Origin: Aquatica leii
Lineage: Eukaryota > Arthropoda > Insecta > Coleoptera > Lampyridae
Direction of reading: 5' to 3'
DNA: 64,000 bases
NCBI GenBank assembly: GCA_035610365.1
Contig: CM069433.1
Coordinates: 178,638,882 to 178,702,881 of the forward strand
Made by a program: the position numbers and the translations under genes. Below the pieces are notes generated by a model. The model ran no database searches, was not told the origin of the DNA, and was given only the letters and a program-made list of their open reading frames with translations. Positions 54,088 to 64,000 of the stretch are shown piece after piece (the first letter of the stretch is position 1; every line of letters starts with the position of its first letter).

Positions 54088-55493
54088 CGGAGTACCCTAT
54101 GTATCGACTTAAAAATTAGCTTCGGGTTTTGACGCCCTCTGCCGACCTTGTTGGTGACTGCGAGCCATTTTGAAGTTGTCAACTACTTGAACCGGTCGTT
54201 GTCGAGAATCTTGAACTGATTCCTAAATTTTTAAGGGCATTCCTTGTGATGAATACAAATTTATAAGGCGATTGCGAGTTTATTACGATTCTTTCGGCAC
54301 AGGGTAAGATATTTTGTCTCCAATCTATTAAGGTTCCTTCGTAATTTCTGTATTAATGTGATAGCTGGTTCCACCACGTTGCAAGCACCTGTTCGCATCA
54401 ATAAGAAAAAAGGATGCATAATTACGATTGATAAATACCGCTACCGAACGTATCAGCTTTTGGAAAGGCCTGCTACTTAAACAACAACGAGGTCTCGTCG
54501 AACAATGCGTCGGAGATGCTGATTTGTGGATAAAAATCGATTGTGTTATCAACCACCTGTTCGTAGTTACAACCTACAGCATTCGATACAACGGGTTCTT
54601 ATATCGCATTTAATGAATTATTAATAATGATTCTGTAGCTTCCTATTCTTAGTGAGTTATTATGTGACACGATTTGCTATTCAATATCTATTCCAGGCTA
54701 CTAGCGGGGAAAACGGTTTCTTTGCGCAAGTGGACACTGGATTTGGGGTAAGTTTATTTGATTAATTTTATTCGATGTCATAAAAGTCACTCACGGAACT
54801 TTGATTACTGTCGGTGTCTATAAGTACGTTTATTGTGTATATACCCATAAGGTAATTTCAAGTGTCATTTGTAGTGTATCGCATGCTGAGAGTAGACAAT
54901 ATTTATTACGAAATTTACTTCGCTATCTCGACGTAATTTAAATATATGCTTTGTGTGTTGCCGATATGTCCGGCGTTTATGAATCGAGAAATTAGACAAT
55001 ACTCCGGTTAATCTTTTATGTTGTTAATTCAAGGTTTCTACACCTATTAATCCTACTTGCTAATTTGTCTAATGTTTATGAATTGAGGAATGCAACATGC
55101 TTCTGTCAATTTGCTTCACTATTACATTAAAGTTTTTATATTTGTTAATTATACTTATTAATATTTCGAGCATTAATGAGTGGAGAAATTACATATATTC
55201 TTGTTAATCTTCTACGTTAATACATTAAAATTGTTATACTTGTTAATCTTTCTTTTATGGCAACATACCTTTCTCTTTTAATTGTCGTTACCTATTAACA
55301 AATTTTGGCTACTCGAACATCAGAGTAATAAGGATTACGAACCTCAAATTTAGTTACAAGTTTGGACCGTCTGTCGTGATCGAGGCAGAAGTGTTAATTT
55401 GGATTTGATCTGGCGCCCTTAAGTATAATTCCCTTGAACCTTCCCTATCTCCGACTGTGTGAGTTGGCCGCGGAAGACCTAAAGCTTGTAACA
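54065..55493 (+). mobile_element. TGTTAC element, unit C (1429 bp)
   Basis: Near-identical to the unit B copy, at the same site in the RNase H frame, so it was present before duplication. It lacks a short segment near its right end (ttcgta before agacctaaag). Confidence 0.75.
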
Positions 55494-55988
55494 GAAGGAA
55501 GCAGCCGTTGTCGGCAGTGAAAAGACGCGTACGCGAACTAACCATCCGGAAATTGAACGCGAGATGGGAAAACGCCGAAGCCAGAAGACGGACTTTTCGG
55601 TTTATTCCCTCCATAGAAACAAGACGCGGAATACCGGTAAACCTTGACCATTTTACGGTGCAGATCGTCACCGGGCAATAGGATTTTAAAGCGCACTTAA
55701 ACGGGATAGGTAGATCTGAAACGGCCGAATGCGAGTGCGGTGGAAGAGATAACGTCGAGCACGTCTTGTTCGATTGTCGCTTGATTCAACGCGAACGCGG
55801 TGTAGCAGATGCCAGGTTAGCAAGCATCGGGCTGGTCTGGCCCACGAACGACAGAGAAGTGACGATCGTCGCGAATAACGGCGAGTGGTGGACAGAATTA
55901 ACTCGATTCGCGAATTGTCTGGACCGTCTAAAACCAGACACGACGGAGGTGATTCGCGAAAAAAAATTGGAAAGATACGCACCATAGC
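55494..55988 (+). pseudogene. Non-LTR retrotransposon ORF2 C-terminus (CCHC), unit C
   Basis: Same as the unit B copy, with the same TGQ-stop. Small changes include VADARLASIG and RFANCLDRLKPD. Confidence 0.8.
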
Positions 55989-56104
55989 TATACGTTAAGG
56001 AAACTGTATGAAGTCGTTTGTAAGAAGCCCAGCTAGGTGAAAGATGACAAACCACGGCATGACAAAAGGAAGAATACGAACGCCTAGTGCGATAGTTTAG
56101 TAAG

Positions 56105-56879
56105 TAATATCGAAGGCTTCCACGGCCGGAGTCTATACTAAGATAAAAACGTCTTCCGGGTAATGACCGTGTCATTGTTGTAACCAAAGTTGCCAACGTT
56201 TCGCCCACTTTATATACCAAATTTTTTGTTTATGTGGTTTGTTGTACATTGGTGAGACCAGTCGTTCCGTCATTACTCGCATTTCAGAACATGATCGTTA
56301 TACAAGGAAAAGACATATTTCTAAGTCTGCGGTTGCTGAACATCATTTCACTACAGGTCACAAGATAGATTTTGATAACGTTTCGGTGACTGCCAAATCT
56401 TCATTCTTTTTCAACAGGCAATTTCGAGAGAGCAAAAAAATCATCAAACACCCCAATAACTTCAATCGTGATCATGGTTTCCAGTTATCCCCTCATCTTT
56501 GGTTCCCGGTCATTAGTCCTTTATCGAAAACACTCCTCCTTTCAACCGTAACCCAATCAGAGTCGAACTTACCCAGTCGTAACGATACTTCTTCTTTATA
56601 TACGGGGACTATTTCTTTTTAAGTCACTTTTAAGGAGTTTAGAATCTGGCTTGGTTCACTAGTTGATTACCTAACTGTGTAGTGGTTCTTTGTTAGATTT
56701 TCGTTTGCTTTTTTAAGTTTATCGTTTTCTTTCTAACCTTTTCAAAGTTTAGAATCTGGTTTGGTTCACAAGTTGATTACCTAACTTTTGAGAAGTTTTT
56801 AGTTAGATTTCGGACGAAACGTTGGCAACTTCGGCTACAACAATGACACGGTCCAAACCCGGAAAACGTTCTTATCTTA
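56105..56879 (+). repeat. 5'-truncated PLE copy between units C and D
   Basis: As above. The GIY-YIG fragment (LYIGETSRSVITRISEH) is open to 56622 and keeps the longer C-terminus (TVTQSESN...), supporting this as the ancestral end. The forward ribozyme half is missing at about 56812. Confidence 0.8.
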
Positions 56880-56887
56880 GTTTAGTA

Positions 56888-57729
56888 AGTGTTCTGAACG
56901 CGATAGTGCGAGGAAAAGGTAAAAGTCATGCTGCTCGAAAATGAACTAGAGTGCCGTGTAGACATCGTAAAGTAATCCACGCGCGCAGTAACGAGCACGG
57001 TGATCCTACTTGAGGAATTCGGACTAAGTCATGGGCCAAATGGACGAGATCGGTATTTGCTGCTCTGTTAAACATTAAACGCTGAAATGAACGAATAAAC
57101 GGCCAAGTAAACAACAATTTTATTATGAAAGTTTTAGAATTGTAACAAAAGGCAGGCGAGAATTTGACTGTGATAGCCACCTACGGTTTTAATTTAGAAT
57201 TGTAATGTTGTAGAAAAGTTTTATGCCAAAATTTGTATGTAATTGCCGTCTGAAGCGAGCATCGACAGTTACGCTAAACGCACGGTGCTCGTCTCCAGAC
57301 TCCAGCTGAACTTTGTAAAACTGTTTGTTTGTTTGGTATTTAGACAATTATGTGTCTCTAAATTTATTTGCATGTACTACCTTTTGCATGCCCAATTACC
57401 CGCAAAATTTCATCTGTACCAAAATCGTAATATCTTCACCGGAAAATACTTTTTCCATTTTGCATTTCAATTTTATTTTGGATATCACAAGCGACATTGA
57501 GGAGAGGAGGAGCCTTTTGCGTCAAACTCATCACTGGGTGCCGCCTAGAATCTTTCAAATTCGAGTAAATTATTTGCAAATTTCATAATTAAAAATCGTG
57601 ATCTGGCCTCATACTAGTTAACCAAAATTTAATGCACTCCACGCGAGACTCTGCTTAGCATAGTCGAAAAAAGGGAAAACAAAAGAAGCGCTGCCTTCAA
57701 AGAGGTCGCCGTTCAACGCACCTTCCTCG
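56888..57729. repeat. Partial tandem unit D
   Basis: Leader segment only. It is more diverged than A-C and breaks off after ccttcctcg. From there the sequence is unrelated to the array. Confidence 0.85.
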
Positions 57730-57957
57730 ATGCAAAGACTTTAGATTTGTATATAAATAGGTCAATTGATTATGTGTAACGTCCAATTCGGGAGGAGGTG
57801 CTATGCCGAAAGGCGATGCAACGCTTTGGGCTGCTATAATTGTACGTATTTCCTGTGCGTACTCGTAATTATGCATCTCTATGTCAGCTTGGTTTATGTA
57901 CGCATGCCCGTTGCTGCCTTCTACGCCTTTGTCCGTTCGTGACTCGTTTTTCGCCAT
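57730..57957 (-). CDS. Orphan first-exon-like ORF, truncated by the array
   Basis: Minus-strand frame from ATG at 57957 in a strong context (ccaagATGGCG). It runs about 76 residues before entering array sequence at 57729. Residues include MAKNESRTDKGVEGSNGHAY, then a segment with AQEIRTIIAAQSVASPFGI and an acidic to hydrophobic tail (PPELDVTHNQLTYLYTNL). Not recognised. It looks more like a host protein start than a gag, because the ATG context resembles short-5'UTR housekeeping genes, but a retroelement gag cannot be excluded. No good splice donor was seen before the breakpoint. Confidence 0.4.
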
Positions 57958-59125
57958 CTTGGATGCCACTTTTCACGCTTTGTCTGGATTTTTAGTTTCA
58001 CTACAGAACTCACAAATCCTACTTACTACAACTGAATTGTAAACAATTTGGTACGGGTTAAGATAATTCCGAATCGAATAACAACTTAAGGCTTAGACTC
58101 AGACTTAGCATTGCGTGTTTCGTCAGAGCTCGCCTCAAAATTCGGGACAATTCAATGTAAAAATTATATTCGTTTAAAACTCTAAGCATTTTATTTAGTT
58201 TCTTGACATTCCACAAACACAACATCAATTAACAAAATTAAAAACATTAATAAAGCGGTAGCCTTAAATATAAAATTGTATAAATATGTTATAAGTAGCA
58301 GTTGTACTTACAAACTTAAGTACATAAATAAGTTTCGTACACAATTCTATGTACTATATATTCGCACATTAAAAAAAATTGTCATTTCAAAACCGAGATT
58401 ACTACGATAAGCGTTAAGCACATTTTCTTTTCGAATTTACGCCCAATACTTCCTGTTACGATTAATTAAAATAGTATAAAGTTGCCCATAAATACAGCAC
58501 AATCTTAAGATTAAATTTAGGAACACATACGTTCACATTTAAAAATCATGTTGCCACTATAAATATTTTGCGGATTTAATAACCGCTCTTGATAAACTAA
58601 ATGACAGAAGTGTAAAGTATTTTGCAATTTCTAATGCTTTTCAAATGGTAGTTATTTTCATGACAATTTATTGGAGTTGACCCTATAGTCAAAACTTGAA
58701 AAAAAAAGCCCATCTCAATAAAGCTATCAATGTTTTGTTGCAATTTATTTTTATGTTTGTTTTAAGCCAACAAACAAAACAAATCAGTTTAAATCCTCAA
58801 CTAAAGAAGTTAGGACACACAAAGTGACTGGAAGCAATAAACGAAACAGAATAGTAAATAAAGTCATTCTCACAATTATTTGAAAATATAGCAAAGAAGA
58901 ACTATGGTACTATAGTATAAATTTTTCTTTAAGAGCAACCTATTATCAGTCAGGCTTCAAAGTCAATCGCTTTAAGATAGTACTACTAAAGACAGATTTG
59001 AAAAGCAAACTTTTCATGCATAATCGTAGAGAAATGTCATTTAGTATATCGCATATGTTAACATCAATTTTTGCTTAATAGAACAATTAAACAACAATGG
59101 CTTAATTGATCTCGAAACATTCAAA
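57958..59125. other. No gene seen; 3' flank of ZC4H2
   Basis: AT-rich sequence that probably includes the ZC4H2 3' UTR on its right side. Minus-strand AATAAA-like signals are plausible but not unique. No transposon similarity recognised. Confidence 0.4.
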
Positions 59126-60158
<1,033 letters not shown>

Positions 60159-61150
60159 TGTATTTAATTCACTTAACAATTACTATAATCATTACCAGAT
60201 TCTTAAGATCACGTAAAAAAATATTTTTATTGAGTTAAAGAAGGTGCGTCTCGTAAACTGCGTTAAGACTGGTTTACACGTTTTAAAGACGATGTCATAG
60301 AGTTCGATTCCTCTTAACTTAAAACTAAAAAATAATGTTTTGCTTTTGAAGCATAACTTTTATGTCTTCTAATATAAAATTTTTGATTGCCGATATTTTT
60401 GGCGATCTAATAAAATCCCTTTAAAAAACTTATGTGGTTACAGCGACACGATATATGAAGAACTTTCTTATATTAGTGGCTAGTGCTGATTACAGATTTT
60501 GAAGAGGTGTTTTTATTGTAATGGTTGAATATTGGTAAATATTTTTTTAAATCTTCTTAAAGGTTCATTCCCAACAATCATTTATTGTACACTCGTTTTC
60601 AAAAAAATCGAGTCAAACTTTTTGTGACAAACAGAAGTTTTAATGGTGTAAACGTGCTTGGACCGTAAGAATCGTCCGGTTTGTTGTAGATGTACTTACC
60701 CAACGCTGCAGGTGTTAACACCTGTAACCGATAACATTGAAATGAAAGCATGAATAATGGGTACACCCGCGGTCAGTAAAAATGGACACATTCAGGTAGA
60801 AATAGAAGGAAGTGGTCACAATCTAAGACAGAAACCACCTAAACCCTTATAATCTCTTAGGTAAAAAACTTAAAATTTACTGATATATGTATATGAATCT
60901 ATGTTCAATTTCGTTAACAATTAGATATAAATAATTACAAAAAATTATCTACTTAATAACAGTAAGGTAATGCTAATTAAATTGGTTATTAAATAACTAC
61001 AAAAAAATCAATAAAATTATTTATGCAACAAAAGATGCAACGGGAAAAGTATTAATTTTTAAGTTTATTATTATATATATTAATTACAACAACAACAAAG
61101 TATTTGCTAAATTTAGGCATGAATGAATAAAATTAAGAATAAAACGATAC
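60159..61150. other. ZC4H2 upstream region; no other gene seen
   Basis: Would hold the ZC4H2 promoter and 5' UTR (minus strand). AT-rich, with no clear TATA or initiator. A moderately complex stretch at 60650-60840 was not recognised. Confidence 0.4.
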
Positions 61151-61152
61151 AT

Positions 61153-62710
61153 TTAATACATAATATATAATGTAATACACACAATATATAATATAATACA
61201 TATAATAATATAAAATACAAAAATTGCCACCTTAGTACACTTTGTGTAATACCCATTATTATTAATAGATTCTTCTAGGCGTCTCCTCATACTATTTACA
61301 AGGTTTCCGCAAATTGAAGAATTCCGGAATGATTCCCACGATTTCGTGACATGTTGAGATAGTTCTTGCAAATTTCTTACACCATTAAATCTAACGTCAT
61401 TCCAACTTTTTACCATGGTAGCCCAAAGATTTTCAGTCAAGTTAAGGTTAGGTGATTTTGCTGGCCATGGTAACGATTGAATTTCGGGGTGGTCATCAAA
61501 CCATTAGGTGTGTGTACTGCAGTTATCTTGCACTAAAACTATGTTGTGCATTTCTTCTTCAGGATAAATTGTCCTTACTGTAGGTATAATAATACCTCTA
61601 ATAGTCGGATGTGTTCACTCGAGTTAAATCTAGGTGGGATAATCCTTGTAATTTCTTCTTGACAATCTTTAGACATCCAACCCCAAAATCCTGCGTTAAT
61701 TCGTCCGCTGCTTTTATTTGGAAGAACGTTTTCAGCATTATATCGCGTTCCATTTCGTCGCCATAGTTGAACAGGAGCATCCTAAGACAACAAAAATGTT
61801 TTTTTTGTCAGAAAATGTAACATTTGACCAGTCTGTATCTATATTTTCTTGACAAAATGCTAATCGTGCAATGGCATGGTCAGAAGTTAAAACAATTTTT
61901 TGAGCGGGTTGTCGATTATGGACACTACAACCCAGTCCTAAATTTTCACGTATCTGAACTGCTGAAGTAAACCTTATTTCATCGGTCGTATGCATAATGG
62001 TGTAATCTTCAACTTCGGTAGTTATAAGAACTCTTCCAGGACCAGGCGCAGCTCCAGCAGTTTATTTCGGTGGGGGCTCCATCAGTTTAAAGCGGGAGGG
62101 GGGGTGCTCATTACATTTTTAAATAATAATGTATTGAATATGGCGTTAATATAAAATTGAACCAAGCTTTTACTTGCAAGCGATAAAACATCATAAATTA
62201 TACAACTATTTAAAAAAGCGAATGTATTACATACAAAGTGAGAAAAACCTCAGTATTATTTTCAATGTCGGGGGGGGGGGGGTGGTCATAGCCCCCCTCT
62301 GAAGCCGCGCCTGTCCAGGACGAACAGTATCTAATTCGCTCATTGACTTCTCGTAATCCACCGTCTAACAGTTTGTCTCTATAAGTATATAAATGAAAAT
62401 TAATAAAAAGAATAAGTAAATTAATATTACACTAATAAAAGCAATTGATGGGATCGGAGTAATAGGGATACATGCCACACGTCAAATATCACATCTCAAA
62501 GCATTTTTTTTGCTTAATTTAAAAAAACCTTGACCAACAAGTGTAATAGCAGGAATTCATAGATAAAATAAAATATAAACACTTACAGAAAGATCAAGAT
62601 CTTAAGAAATTCTTGTTATGTACCAACTAGCTTCAGCTAGAGCTGCTATACGGCTACGAATTACTAATTAAAATTTTTCATATTTGCTTCGTGACATTTT
62701 GGGCACTTTT
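61153..62710 (-). pseudogene. Tc1/mariner-type transposase remnant with a nested MITE
   Basis: Minus strand: MSRSKYEKF start (about 62700), a helix-turn-helix remnant, then after the MITE TTEVEDYTIMHTTDEIRFTS, RENLGLGCSVHNRQPAQ and IARLAFCQENIDTDWSNVTFSDKK (a DDE_3 core segment whose Asp is the first catalytic acid in this group). It ends with TENLWATMVKSWNDVR and LVNSMRRRLEESINNNG, the C-terminus. Frames shift several times and stops are frequent. Terminal inverted repeats were not found. Confidence 0.75.
62043..62313. mobile_element. hAT-type MITE (271 bp)
   Basis: A perfect 8-bp duplication TCCAGGAC (62035-62042 and 62314-62321) with imperfect inverted ends CAGGCGCAGC...GCCGCGCCTG. An 8-bp duplication and CAGG-type ends are hallmarks of the hAT superfamily. 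No coding capacity. It contains G/C homopolymer runs. Inserted in the Tc1-like remnant. Confidence 0.85.
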
Positions 62711-62820
62711 TATAATTATGAATTTATTAAAAGTTAATACTCTTAAATAAAACCTGAAAGAAAGAGTAGAAATATTTAATTTATTCATTGTTAAAATTGT
62801 AAAATTTTGTTAAATAATAA

Positions 62821-63268
62821 TGTTACGTATTTATTTATTAAAAACTAATTTATTTAAAACGACTAAAACTACGTTTACTTATTCTAGAAATATGTACACT
62901 TTTAAATTAACCGAACTAATAAAATCTAATAATAAAAACACTTACACTATAATTTATATCACTTACAAGAAGATAAGATAACGTCCTCGGATGTCACACT
63001 TGTTTACACTAATTATCACGTTCACGATTATTCTCGATTTATTTATGTAGACACACGCGTGCTAACGATTCTTATTTATTTCCACTTGATAATCTTCTTA
63101 ACACATTCGCATTCCAGCAATAACTGACCTACGATTTCCATGGTCGGCATTTATAGACATTGGCGAAACCTTCTCGAATCCTTCTCGAACGTTCCCTACT
63201 TTTCGCTATATCTTCTAGACAGCTTCTAGAAGGCTCTTGCATTTGTAAATAATTTCTCGAACGTTTCA
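62821..63268 (-). repeat. 3' LTR of macro-Gypsy copy 3
   Basis: Plus-strand TGTTACGTATTTATT...CGAACGTTTCA, 448 bp. It matches the other macro-Gypsy LTRs with small deletions. Followed by the polypurine tract (63269-63281). Confidence 0.88.
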
Positions 63269-64000
63269 CTGCCCCCTTCTTAGGACTGTTCTGTCCCAGA
63301 ACAGGAGACTGGATGTGACACCGGTAAAAGGGATCGTGGCGATAGCGGCAGCTTCCTCCATTTCGGCAACTTCCTTGACCATAAAAGTAACAGTCAATGG
63401 ACTTTTTCTGACCCAATATTCTCCTTGGTGGGTAACTACAGACCAACACTTGAATGCCTGTTCCTCGGAAGACGACCTCCAACATGTTTTGAACTGTCCT
63501 CCAATTCAGTTGATCTAAGCCACAACCAAGCTTGGGTACTGCCAATTTCTTAACATGGTGGATCTCCATTTCTCTCTTGAGAGTCCATAATGTTCGCCAC
63601 AGATCTTTGTATAACGGCTTGACACGTGAGTATTTCTTGGTGACCAAATAAAAAACGAAGCGTCCGTCACCACGTAGTCCTAAAACTTTTCCGACTGCCG
63701 GTTGCTGTCTTCGTAATTCATCTAGCTGGCCAAACTTCTTTTTAAACACGACTGCAACCCCTCTGGACATATCAAGATCCTCGCTCACGCACTGTGCGAT
63801 GGCGTAATCTTTTTGTGTCTGGAACAGGTCTTGTTGTTCCTCGGTTGTAACTCCGAACCTAGCTTTTCCAGAACCTCCGTATAAGTTTATAAACTTCTCG
63901 AACTCCATTTCTTCGATTGGATTCCTGGTTCTGCTACTTATTACTCTGGTTCGGACCTGGACTTGCGTATTGTGGTTATCGCCAGCAAACGGGGCTAGAC
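63129..64000 (-). CDS. macro-Gypsy copy 3 Pol C-terminus: macrodomain and CCCH finger (partial)
   Basis: Open from the window edge, at the end of the integrase GPY/F-like tail (LAPFAGDNHNTQVQV), to a stop inside the 3' LTR. Macrodomain at 63432-63851 (KDYAIAQCVSEDLDMSRG, LVTKKYSRVKPLY, VPKLGCGLDQLNW) with the Lys and Asp of the TARG1 active site kept, then CCCH C-X7-C-X5-C-X3-H (63336-63392). It has no stop or frameshift in the visible part. It differs from copy 2 at scattered residues (IAQC, RVKPLY, MEIHHVK) and has a longer, different LTR-encoded tail (EDIAKSRERSRRIREGF). The rest of the element is beyond the window. Confidence 0.88.
   Translation of the reverse strand, partial: LAPFAGDNHNTQVQVRTRVISSRTRNPIEEMEFEKFINLYGGSGKARFGVTTEEQQDLFQTQKDYAIAQCVSEDLDMSRGVAVVFKKKFGQLDELRRQQPAVGKVLGLRGDGRFVFYLVTKKYSRVKPLYKDLWRTLWTLKREMEIHHVKKLAVPKLGCGLDQLNWRTVQNMLEVVFRGTGIQVLVCSYPPRRILGQKKSIDCYFYGQGSCRNGGSCRYRHDPFYRCHIQSPVLGQNSPKKGAVKRSRNYLQMQEPSRSCLEDIAKSRERSRRIREGFANVYKCRPWKS

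Larger units (their letters stand above)
51758..56887. repeat. Composite tandem unit C (5.13 kb)
   Basis: Same order as B but without the GGACGTCC-rich stretch: the non-LTR stop is followed directly by the ctatacgttaaggaaactg block. At 52948-53035 it keeps roughly 50 bp that A and B lack, so A and B share a deletion or C an insertion. Confidence 0.88.

Noticed and set aside
41634..57729. Gene cluster or ordinary satellite DNA
   Set aside because: No intact gene is repeated, and the units are 4.7-5.5 kb mosaics of recognisable transposon fragments rather than short monomers.
61040..61230. AT microsatellite-like tract (atatataat repeats)
   Set aside because: Low-complexity AT sequence without a clear repeat unit; not listed as a feature.

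Overview
This is an AT-rich animal nuclear window, almost certainly from an insect. It has spliced host genes (a five-exon ZC4H2 gene and a leucine-rich-repeat membrane protein) set in a dense, nested transposon landscape: Ty3/Gypsy LTR retrotransposons, Penelope-like elements (PLEs), R1/I-type non-LTR fragments, Tc1/mariner-IS630 elements, a P/THAP9-like transposase and hAT-like MITEs. The order of insect cannot be fixed from the sequence. Nothing bacterial is present: no operons, CRISPR, tRNA or rRNA genes were seen.

Layout. 1-2.7 kb: two head-to-head Ty3/Gypsy remnants. 2.7-5.8 kb: an LTR-like stretch, then a decayed PLE with a hammerhead-like tail. 6.0-6.7 kb: a P/THAP9-like transposase remnant. 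7136-16018 (+): a Ty3/Gypsy element (here 'macro-Gypsy') with a CTAT target duplication and two nested TGTTAC...GTAACA insertions, both at AAGT. 16.5 kb: a candidate first coding exon (ATGAAG then GT). 16802-18728: a Tc1/mariner-like element with long inverted repeats. 18.8-24.5 kb: two old Gypsy remnants. 24539-34972 (-): a nearly complete macro-Gypsy (GTAT duplication) whose 5' LTR is split by a young, intact PLE (31281-34924, 12-bp duplication). 35782-37746: the main exon of the LRR gene. 38.1-41.6 kb: Tc1, Gypsy and PLE debris. 41.6-57.7 kb: a tandem array of 4.7-5.5 kb composite units (three complete plus one partial). 59126-60158 (-): ZC4H2. 61.1-62.7 kb: a Tc1-like remnant carrying a hAT-like MITE. 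62821-64000 (-): a third macro-Gypsy copy running off the window.

The most unusual system is the macro-Gypsy Pol. After an ordinary integrase (D-D-35-E) and GPY/F-like module, the reading frame continues without interruption into a macrodomain closely resembling the TARG1/OARD1 (ADP-ribosyl-ester hydrolase) type. Both catalytic residues (Lys and Asp) are retained. A CCCH zinc finger (C-X7-C-X5-C-X3-H) follows, and the frame then runs through the polypurine tract into the 3' LTR. The same arrangement is readable in three copies in this window. I know of no description of a retrotransposon polyprotein carrying this pair of domains.

The PLEs have hammerhead-like ribozyme motifs in their terminal repeats. 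In the intact copy the candidate start codon lies inside the ribozyme core, and an inverted copy of half of the ribozyme caps the 5' end. If the ATGAAG exon at 16.5 kb really is exon 1 of the LRR gene, most of the transposon load between 16.5 and 35.8 kb is intronic.
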